Made by a program: the position numbers and the translations under genes. Shown in pieces: positions 7,514 to 15,277 of a stretch of DNA of 64,000 bases (its first letter is position 1; the number at the start of each line of letters is the position of its first letter). The notes beneath the pieces are model-generated. The model was given only the letters and a program-made list of their open reading frames with translations. It ran no database searches and was not told the DNA's origin. Source of the DNA: PFJX01 sp964466195 (GTDB taxonomy: Bacteria; Pseudomonadota; Gammaproteobacteria; Burkholderiales; Thiobacillaceae); assembly GCA_964466195.1 (NCBI GenBank), contig CAYXMQ010000003.1:124001-188000 (forward strand). The letters are read 5' to 3'.

Positions 7514-9082
7514 TCACTGGGGATGCTCGTCCGCCCCGAACAAGCAGACCAGCACCGCCTCAGTTCTGGCCGCGTCCAGGCGCCCGGCTTCCAGCCAGAC
7601 GAAGCGTTCCGGTGGCGCCCCGGCGAGGTCGGTCATGGCCGCTTCGCGTGCGGTGTCGCTGTCGTACAGCAGAACCACCCGGTGCAGGTGCAGTTCAGCG
7701 GCCAACACGCGCAATTCAAAACGGCAACCGAGGTTTTCCGGTTTGAAGCCGCGTAGATCCATGAGTGCTACGTCGCTTTCGCTCGCCAGGGCGCGCACGG
7801 CGGCCTGCCAAGTCGTGTCAAAGCAGTAGCACTCGTTGACTCGGTAGCGGCCGTCCGGATCGGGGCGCAGGTCCAGTTGCGCCAGACGGCGGGGAATTTC
7901 CGCTGCGCCGGCGATGAAGCGATTCGCCAGTTGCCCGTTCAGGAAGGCGAACAGGTCGTCCGGGTCCAGCGTACGGCTGATCAGATCACTACCGGCGATC
8001 AACACGGTGTTGCCGGAGAGACGCCAGCGTTCCACGATGTGGTCGAACAGAGCCTCCACTTGCGCGTCGCGCTGAAAGACGCGCAACACCAGCAGCGTGG
8101 GGGGCGCGCCGGAAGGCGCCAGCCAGCCCGGCAAAACGCGCCAGGCGACGGGCAACCACAGCCAGGGCAGCAATTGGCTCAGCCCCGCCAGGCCGGCCTC
8201 CGCCATGGCCGGCAGGGTACTGGCGGCGAGCACGACGAACCAGTAGGCGGCGACTAGGTAGCCGATGTCCGAGAAGCGTTTTTCCCGGTAGGCCCGCGCC
8301 AGCCCGCGGCCCAGCGCATACACCGGCCAGGCCAGCAGCAACCAGGGCGCCAGGACGAAGCCCAACAGCGTGCCCCAGGCGCCCAGTGCAGAGACCAGGC
8401 CGGTCAGCCAGGCCGGCGGGCTTTCCACCCCGACGGCGAGGAGCTGCAGGGCCAGGACAGAAGCGGCGGATAGCAGAAGGAAGGGCGGCAGCAGGTACGG
8501 AGCTACGGCGCGAATGCGGCCGCTGGCGGCGATGGCCAGGGTCACCAGCATGGGAATGGCGACCACACTGCCCAGCCAGGCGCCGACTCCGGCCACAGTC
8601 TGAGCCTGATGGGAAGTCAACATGACCAGCAGCGTCATCGCTGTCATGTACAGCGCAATGCCGGCCAGCACCCGCCCCCAGGACCAGCGCCGCGCCAGCC
8701 CCCAGGCCATCACCATGGGCCAGGCGTAGACCGCGCCGAGCACCAGGAGACGGCTCGGCGAAACGCCGCCGTCCGGGTAGACAAACAACAAGGCCAACCA
8801 GGACTGGGTAAGACCGATCAGCAGGCTGAGCCCGGACAAGGCCAGCAGGTAGCGGGTCGCGGCGCGCCGGTTGGCCGCCATATCCAGATGTGGTGGCCCG
8901 CGCTGCGTCTGCAGCATGTAGGAAGTTACCGGCGCTGACTGTTTGATGTCGGGGGCCGGACCGCCGCGCATCAGCGCCACCATGCGCCGCCGGTACAGCT
9001 CCGCCACGCCCCAGGCTACGCCGGCGGCGAGCAGCACGGCGAGGATCAGCGTGAAGAGCAGGGCGCCGGTGTGCTGAGCCAT
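7514..9082 (-). CDS. Polytopic membrane protein with C-terminal TIR-like domain
   Basis: A 522-residue protein. Residues 1-340 hold about nine or ten hydrophobic helices (for example LLFTLILAVLLAAGVAWGV at the start and GTLLGFVLAPWLLLAWPVY in the middle). The C-terminal 180 residues are soluble and open with LLVLRVFQRDAQ, followed by VLIAGSDLISRTLDP and SDVALMDLRGF, an alternating strand/helix order like TIR or related Rossmann-type conflict domains. It may anchor the system in the inner membrane or be a membrane-damaging effector. The start is 81 bp after the stop of the giant CHAT gene, with only a weak ribosome-binding site. No named family recognised. Confidence 0.65.
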   Translation of the reverse strand: MAQHTGALLFTLILAVLLAAGVAWGVAELYRRRMVALMRGGPAPDIKQSAPVTSYMLQTQRGPPHLDMAANRRAATRYLLALSGLSLLIGLTQSWLALLFVYPDGGVSPSRLLVLGAVYAWPMVMAWGLARRWSWGRVLAGIALYMTAMTLLVMLTSHQAQTVAGVGAWLGSVVAIPMLVTLAIAASGRIRAVAPYLLPPFLLLSAASVLALQLLAVGVESPPAWLTGLVSALGAWGTLLGFVLAPWLLLAWPVYALGRGLARAYREKRFSDIGYLVAAYWFVVLAASTLPAMAEAGLAGLSQLLPWLWLPVAWRVLPGWLAPSGAPPTLLVLRVFQRDAQVEALFDHIVERWRLSGNTVLIAGSDLISRTLDPDDLFAFLNGQLANRFIAGAAEIPRRLAQLDLRPDPDGRYRVNECYCFDTTWQAAVRALASESDVALMDLRGFKPENLGCRFELRVLAAELHLHRVVLLYDSDTAREAAMTDLAGAPPERFVWLEAGRLDAARTEAVLVCLFGADEHPQ

Positions 9083-9163
9083 GTCTCAAGCCGCCGGACA
9101 GACGTCGCCGACGAGCGTGCACGTGGATTCAAAGGCGGACTGCGCGCGAAGCATCGCTAGCGC

Positions 9164-12100
9164 TCAACCCGCTTTCTTTCCCCGGCGAAGCGGAGTTTTG
9201 AGCGCCGCTTTAAGTGCTGCTTTCGGCGAGGCTTTCCTGGCGGCTTTGGTGGTGACTTTGGCGTCAGAAGGCGGCTCGGGTTGGCCGGCAAAGGTTGTTG
9301 CGGACTGCGGTCGGAATTCGTCGGCCAAGGTTTCCAGAATCTTGGCTTTATCGGTGTCTGCGGTATTTCGCAGTCGTATGAAGCGCGCCAGCAGCCGCCA
9401 TTGCTTGACCACCGAATCCCACTCGCGGTCGGATTGGGGCAGCTTGTCCATCGCTTCCGCATAGTGCTTGCGCAAGGCGGCGGCGGCCTCGTCAAGCGAC
9501 TTGCCAAGTGTATGGCCGAGCAGCCAGGCGGTCATTTCGGCATCGGCGCTCATGACCGCGTCCCAGAAATCCTTGCTCACGGCATAACGCCGCCTTGCCG
9601 TCTCGCCGCATTGCAACGCGATGGCGATGCCTTCCGTGTTGCTCGACGCCTGCGGGTTGGCCAGCCAGGCCAGCGGCAGCCAGTTCAACGTGTTGTACGG
9701 GCTTTTCGCCGGCTTGCCGGCCACGGCGCTGTTGTAGGCTTGCGCAGCCTTGGCGATCGCCGCCAACAGCTCCGACCAGTCGGCGCCTTGCCCCGCCAGC
9801 GCGGCCGCTCGCAGTTTGTAGGCGCTGCCCAACAGGGCGGCGCGTTCGGCGTTGGTCTCGGCAATGCTGTCTCCCTGCACCGACTCGGCGAGGGCATTGA
9901 GCCGGCGGATGGCGCTGTCGATCAGCGCTAGACCCGGTTCGATCTGGCCCTTATCCGCCAGCTTGCCGCCGTGGCGCGCTTCCATGTTGGCGAGTTGTTC
10001 GATGCTGCGCAGCGCGACGCGGCCGCTCCGGTCTTCCAACTGGATGGCGCGCTGGTAGGCCTGACGGGCGGCGTCAAAGCCGTCCGCGCCGAGTTCGCCG
10101 TAATACTGCGCGATGGCCTGCAAAACCTCGGGGTGATCCGCCCATTCGGGCGGACATTTCGCAAGTTGCCGTTGCAGCCACAGGTTGTGCTGGCTGAAGC
10201 CGAGCGGTTTTTCACCGCGTTGACGGCGTTTGCCGCCGATCCGCCGCCGGTTCAGTTCGGACAGCAGTTCGGCCAGTGAGACGTAGTCGCGCGTGCGGCC
10301 GGCGGCCGCTTCGTCCGGATTCGGCCGCAGCCGATAACCGGGGTCGCCGTAGGCCTGGTAGGCGCCCCAGGTGTTGCTGCCGGGATGGCGCCGATAGGCG
10401 GTTTTGCGTGCCGCGAAGAGGGCGTCGGCAAAGGTGGCGCCCCCGCTCAGCCGCTCGAAGAACGTGCTGGCGAAGGTGCAGGCGGCGGCGTCGTCCACCG
10501 CCCAGCCGGCCGCGACCACGCAGCGCACCCCCGTTTCGATCAGTTCGCGCGCCAGGCTGTAGGCCAGCCGGTTGGGTTCGCTGTAGGCGTTGCTGACGCT
10601 GCCGAGATGGCAGCAGCTGAGGAACACCAGTTCCGGCACCACTTCCATCTGGCTGACTTCCACCGCGGTGATCAGCAGGCCGTCGGACAGCACGACGCCG
10701 GAATAGCTGCGCCCGTCGCGGGCTTGCGCTTCGAACACGCCGTGCGCCCCTATCGCCAGCACGCGGTAGGGGCGATCAAACAAGGTATTGAGGATGTCGA
10801 GCGCGTCTTTGCCCGGCGGCGTCAGCGTGACGTCGCTCCAGCCGGCGGCGCGCAATTGCGTGTTGATGGCCTGGCCTTCTTCGATCGCGCCGGGAAGTTC
10901 GGCCAGCTCCTTCGTACTGCCGGGGAAGCGGCGGTCGAAATTGGCCGTGCTGGGGGCCACGATGATGCAGGCGGCGTCGGTGCTAGCGCTGCGTACTTTC
11001 GGCCGGTAGCGGGTGGTGGCCAGTTGGCGGACCATCGGAATGAGCAACACCAGCGCGTTCTGCTCCGGTGCGCCGGCATCGCTTTGCAGCAACTCCCAAG
11101 GCAGGTTGGCGGTATAGCCGTCCAGCACCAGCAGCAGGCGCGCTTGCTCGCGCGCGGCGGCCTTGTAGTCCAGCGGCACCATGAGCTGGAACAACGTGTG
11201 GCCGAGCTTGGGGTCGTAGCCGGGATTGCGGCGCTGGGCGCCGATCAGGGCCTCGAGCAGGCCGGGCTGGCGTTGCTGAACCAGGGTTTCGGCGCGGGCG
11301 CGTTGCGACAGGAACACGTATTTCAACCGCTCCGGGTAGTAGCGCGCTTCGACCGGCGAAGCATCGGCGGTTTGCGCTTGTCCCGCATCGGCGGGCCTTT
11401 CCGCTTCGCCGCAAGCGGCCGGCTGGCACAGGCGGCGCAGCGTGTCGCGCGGGATGGGTGAATTGCAGCTCACTGCGTAGCACTCCGGCGGGCACTGGAC
11501 GTCGCCCGCGTCGGCATCGGTGACGATCAGGCGTGACCAATGGCCCATGTCGCCGAGCACGCTGAGACGATCCACCACCCCGGCGCCCTCGATCAGGCTT
11601 GCCGCCGGTTCGAGGCGTGTGCCCAGGCGATTGAGTTCGCCCGACAAGGCGTCCGGCAGGGTCCGCGCCGCATGCGCCGCGGAAATGGCGGCGTCGCGAT
11701 ACAGCTCGATGAAGCACAGTTCGCCGACGGCGATCGTCTGTTCGCGTCCCGTGCTCGTGCATACACAAAACTGGCGGTTGGCCTCCAGCACGCCGCGCGT
11801 GATCGCAGCTACCGACTCGGCCACGCTGATGCTGGCGGTCGAATTCCATCCGATCAGCACGCTGTTGAGCTGGACGCAGGAATCCTGCCGCGGGCCGATG
11901 ACATCGCGCAGTTGCAGCAGGAAGCGCAGCACGCCGGCGCGCACGCTCTCGCTGACCTGGCGGGCGCTCAATTGGCCGGTAAACTGGCCGAGTCCGACGA
12001 TGACCGCTCCCGGCAGGCTGCCGCGATGGCGTTCCGCCGTATTGGGCGGGCGCAGAACGATGGCCGAGGTGCCGATTTCGGCGGCGTAGGCGCTCAGTCG

Positions 12101-15100
12101 TTCGCGTTCCGACAGCGCGCCGTCGAGCATTTCGTCCAGCGCCGCTTCGGCGCCGGAAATGGCGTCGCCGATGTAATGGCCGCACAGCACCGGCTGGTCG
12201 AGAAAGCGCAGATCGCCCGCCCGGACCGAGACTTTGAGCGACTGCTTGCCACGTGCGGTTTTGCGGTGACGCGGGCCGCTGCCCAGGAAGGCGCGCGCCA
12301 GTTCCTCCTCGCCGGGCAATACCGGCGGTTCGGCTTCCAGCGTGAAACTTTGCGCCGCCTCGCCGCGCCGCCGCGGCAAACGGCCCAGCTTATCGGTGAC
12401 CCCCTTCTCCAGCAGGTCGACGATGGCCGGGAAATAGGCCTCTTCGCCGGTCAGGTCGGCATGTTCCACCGGCATGTACCAGCAGCGAGTGTCGGCATCC
12501 AGATTGCCCAGCCGGCCCGACGCCCAGGTCACCGAGCCGTCGCCGTCGGGTGTGAACAGCAACTTGAGCCGGCCGTCGGCGCTGCGCTGCACGCCGCACG
12601 GGGTCTTGTCGCTCTGGCCGAAGACGTAGCTGACCCGTTCGGGATTGGCGATTTCGTTGTCGGGCAGGGTGCGAGCCCAGAATTTTTCCGCCTCGCCCAG
12701 CACGCCCGCTGCCGGCAGCGCGCAGGTGCCGTCGTCATACCAGCGGTCGGTGATCTGCGACTTGAGGATAGGCCACGCTTCGGCTTGGTAGTACTCGCCG
12801 GCAGCGATGGCGTCCGTCCCCTGGCCGGCATCGATAAAGCCGTTCGGCCGCGGCAGCAGCGACAGTGCGCCGGGAAAACCGGCGACGATATCGAGGATTT
12901 GTTGCAGGCCGTGGACGGCGTCCAGCATTTCCAGCTTGCGCATCGAATCGCTCTTGCCGAGCAGCGTATGCACCATCAGATGCGAGCCGTTGTTGGGCGT
13001 GCCCAGCATGACCAGGCGGCCGCCGGAGGCCAGCACCGTATTCCAGGCGTCGGCGTGGTGCTGCATCAGCGTGCGCGCGACCAGGCCGCCCATGCTGTGC
13101 GCCAGCAGCCGTATCGGTTGGCCGGGATGCGCGCGGGCGGCCTGTTCGATCTTCGCCTTCAGTTCGCCGGCGGCGACGTCCAGCGTGCGCCGCCAGTCGT
13201 ACGGGCAGCGGATGACGTTGTGCGTCGCGGCGAGATGGTCGGCCAGATCGCCGTAGAACATCTCGAACAGGTCTTCGGCAAACACCTTGGGCGAATTCGG
13301 GTCGCCGATCTTCTCCAGCTTGCCCAGGAACAGGCTGGGAATGTCGAACCAGATGCGGTCGCCGCTGCCGGGCGGATCGTCTTTGCGTTTTTTGAGTTCG
13401 ATATGAGAGCCCATGATGCCGGGGATCAGGATCGCTACCGGCCGTGAAGCCGCCGGTCCGCCGCGCAAGGCGGTTGCAGTGCGATCTTGCCAGGCTATCT
13501 TGCGACCGCTGGTCAATGCCTGGAACTGCGTCAATGCGTCCGGTTCCTTCACCGTCAACCAGTCGCGCAGTGCGTCCCGGGTGGACGGATTGGCGAAATA
13601 GCGGAAATGGGTAACCGAGTCGTCCTGATCGTACAGATAGCGCGCGCCGTCCCGGAAAGCCAGACCGGCGTACATGGAATCGGTATCCACGACCAGGTCG
13701 TTGTCGTTGCGGTCGAACAAACGCCAGTCGCAGAACAGATTGGCGATGCGGCGGCCCAGGTTGCTCGCGCCGAAGCCGTCGAACTCGGTATCGCCGGCGA
13801 TCACCGCCATCTGAACGTCGTCATGGCGGCGGGTGTCGGGATGTGCCAGGAAGCGCCCCAGCGGCGAATCGGTGCGCATCGCGGCGATGCCCGGCACCAT
13901 GCGCGGGTCGATGCGCCGGCCGGCGATTTCCAGCACCAGACGCTTGACCACGCCCAACGCGCTGGACGCACCCTTGCCGAAGTTCTCGCCCGCCACCGGC
14001 CCGCCCAGCGCCGTCGCCGCCACGCCCACCAGCGCGCCGCCGCCCCATTGCAGCAGGTTGAGGAAATCCGATAGCGCCGCATCCAGGTTGTCGGACAGGA
14101 AGCGCGTGCCGCGCGCCGGGCTGGCCACTCGCACATAACGTTGCACGCTGATGTGGCCGGCCGCCAGCTTGTCGCGGATTGCGCGCAGGCGCGCCCGCTC
14201 TTCCTGCGCTTCCCGCTCCAGGCCGTCCGGGTCGGCGCTGTCGCGGCTGTCGATGCGGTAGGCGTCGATCACCGCTTCCTTGACCTGGCCCAGGCAGAGC
14301 AGGTCGCCGACCAGACCGCCGCGCGAATGGGTGAGCAGCGAGACCTGGGCGCCCTTCGGCAGCGCATTCAGCAGCGCGAGGGCGTTTTCCAGCGGGCTTT
14401 CCGAGAAGGTGCGGTGTTCAAAGCCGAAGATGCCGCCGGGGAAGCGCTGTTGCAGCGCATCCCAAGTGGCGGCGTGTTCACGCAGGTCGGCATACGCACT
14501 CAGTGTGTAGGAGCCGGTGCCGTGGATCAGCACCAGTGCGGGCTTGCCTGCGGCCATCGCCTGCAGACGCGGATCGTCCGGCAGACAGCGGTCGGACGCG
14601 TCCAGCGTTTTGTTATGCCAGCGGTACAGGCCCGGACGCCCGGCCAGTCGCGATTCGATCTTCCAGATCAAGGCCTTGGCGCCGAGAAAAGAGCCCAGGT
14701 CGTAGGCCTGGGTGGTCACCTGCTCGCCCAGCTTTTCCTTGGCCCATTCCAGCGCCTTTTCCTTCGCCTCCTCGAGCAGGCCGTCGCTGCCCAGACGCAG
14801 CACCGAAGCCAGTTTCCACATGACATCGCCGAGGCCGCGCGCGCTGGCATTGGGGTCGCGGAACAGGCTGAAGTCGACCACGCCGTCCACCACGGCCTCC
14901 GGCCGCCGTCGCGCCACCGCTTCGGCGAGCGCGTCGGAACGAATGAACAGCGTGGCGCCGTCCTCGCTCTCCAGCGCCAGCAGCTGCGGCGCTTCCGGCT
15001 GCAACGTGTGCACCTCGGCCGCCGCCTCGCCGCGCGCGGCCGCGCCGATTGGGTAAATCGCACTGACCGCGATCTCCGCCAACAGCGGATCGACCGCAAG

Positions 15101-15214
15101 GGTGCCAGCATTGACGCCGGCACGGGTGGCGTTGCGCAGGATACCGGGTAGCGGCAGATCGGTCCCGGTCTGGACGGCGCTGCTGATCAGCTTGAGGGGG
15201 TGGGCTAAGTTCAT
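9164..15214 (-). CDS. Giant protein: two alpha/beta-hydrolase (lipase-like) domains, CHAT protease and helical C-terminus
   Basis: A 2016-residue protein with several recognisable modules. Residues about 225-310 form an alpha/beta hydrolase with LVLIHGTGSYT and nucleophile elbow THSRGG (Ser297). Residues about 593-750 form a second, LCAT/PGAP1-like hydrolase with ILIPGIMGS and elbow AHSMGG (Ser707). Residues about 1000-1290 are unassigned. Residues about 1355-1630 are a CHAT domain (caspase-like, clan CD), with catalytic His in AIGAHGVF (His1491) and Cys in FLSCCHLG (Cys1535). The last 380 residues are helical, TPR-like. CHAT proteases are activated by TPR/STAND partners, for example in CRISPR-associated caspase and gasdermin systems. 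Joining one to two lipase-like domains is unusual. A GGGAG ribosome-binding site precedes ATG 15214, and the TIR-STAND gene ends 63 bp upstream. Confidence 0.8.
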   Translation of the reverse strand: MNLAHPLKLISSAVQTGTDLPLPGILRNATRAGVNAGTLAVDPLLAEIAVSAIYPIGAAARGEAAAEVHTLQPEAPQLLALESEDGATLFIRSDALAEAVARRRPEAVVDGVVDFSLFRDPNASARGLGDVMWKLASVLRLGSDGLLEEAKEKALEWAKEKLGEQVTTQAYDLGSFLGAKALIWKIESRLAGRPGLYRWHNKTLDASDRCLPDDPRLQAMAAGKPALVLIHGTGSYTLSAYADLREHAATWDALQQRFPGGIFGFEHRTFSESPLENALALLNALPKGAQVSLLTHSRGGLVGDLLCLGQVKEAVIDAYRIDSRDSADPDGLEREAQEERARLRAIRDKLAAGHISVQRYVRVASPARGTRFLSDNLDAALSDFLNLLQWGGGALVGVAATALGGPVAGENFGKGASSALGVVKRLVLEIAGRRIDPRMVPGIAAMRTDSPLGRFLAHPDTRRHDDVQMAVIAGDTEFDGFGASNLGRRIANLFCDWRLFDRNDNDLVVDTDSMYAGLAFRDGARYLYDQDDSVTHFRYFANPSTRDALRDWLTVKEPDALTQFQALTSGRKIAWQDRTATALRGGPAASRPVAILIPGIMGSHIELKKRKDDPPGSGDRIWFDIPSLFLGKLEKIGDPNSPKVFAEDLFEMFYGDLADHLAATHNVIRCPYDWRRTLDVAAGELKAKIEQAARAHPGQPIRLLAHSMGGLVARTLMQHHADAWNTVLASGGRLVMLGTPNNGSHLMVHTLLGKSDSMRKLEMLDAVHGLQQILDIVAGFPGALSLLPRPNGFIDAGQGTDAIAAGEYYQAEAWPILKSQITDRWYDDGTCALPAAGVLGEAEKFWARTLPDNEIANPERVSYVFGQSDKTPCGVQRSADGRLKLLFTPDGDGSVTWASGRLGNLDADTRCWYMPVEHADLTGEEAYFPAIVDLLEKGVTDKLGRLPRRRGEAAQSFTLEAEPPVLPGEEELARAFLGSGPRHRKTARGKQSLKVSVRAGDLRFLDQPVLCGHYIGDAISGAEAALDEMLDGALSERERLSAYAAEIGTSAIVLRPPNTAERHRGSLPGAVIVGLGQFTGQLSARQVSESVRAGVLRFLLQLRDVIGPRQDSCVQLNSVLIGWNSTASISVAESVAAITRGVLEANRQFCVCTSTGREQTIAVGELCFIELYRDAAISAAHAARTLPDALSGELNRLGTRLEPAASLIEGAGVVDRLSVLGDMGHWSRLIVTDADAGDVQCPPECYAVSCNSPIPRDTLRRLCQPAACGEAERPADAGQAQTADASPVEARYYPERLKYVFLSQRARAETLVQQRQPGLLEALIGAQRRNPGYDPKLGHTLFQLMVPLDYKAAAREQARLLLVLDGYTANLPWELLQSDAGAPEQNALVLLIPMVRQLATTRYRPKVRSASTDAACIIVAPSTANFDRRFPGSTKELAELPGAIEEGQAINTQLRAAGWSDVTLTPPGKDALDILNTLFDRPYRVLAIGAHGVFEAQARDGRSYSGVVLSDGLLITAVEVSQMEVVPELVFLSCCHLGSVSNAYSEPNRLAYSLARELIETGVRCVVAAGWAVDDAAACTFASTFFERLSGGATFADALFAARKTAYRRHPGSNTWGAYQAYGDPGYRLRPNPDEAAAGRTRDYVSLAELLSELNRRRIGGKRRQRGEKPLGFSQHNLWLQRQLAKCPPEWADHPEVLQAIAQYYGELGADGFDAARQAYQRAIQLEDRSGRVALRSIEQLANMEARHGGKLADKGQIEPGLALIDSAIRRLNALAESVQGDSIAETNAERAALLGSAYKLRAAALAGQGADWSELLAAIAKAAQAYNSAVAGKPAKSPYNTLNWLPLAWLANPQASSNTEGIAIALQCGETARRRYAVSKDFWDAVMSADAEMTAWLLGHTLGKSLDEAAAALRKHYAEAMDKLPQSDREWDSVVKQWRLLARFIRLRNTADTDKAKILETLADEFRPQSATTFAGQPEPPSDAKVTTKAARKASPKAALKAALKTPLRRGKKAG

Positions 15215-15277
15215 TTATTGGCTCCCGGTAATCAATTCGGTTGTGGCTTCAGTTGCTGAGGTGCTCAGCGAGGCGGG

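Noticed and set aside
11540..13447. 635-codon + frame inside the giant CHAT gene
   Set aside because: Antisense shadow in GC-rich coding DNA; no domain recognised.
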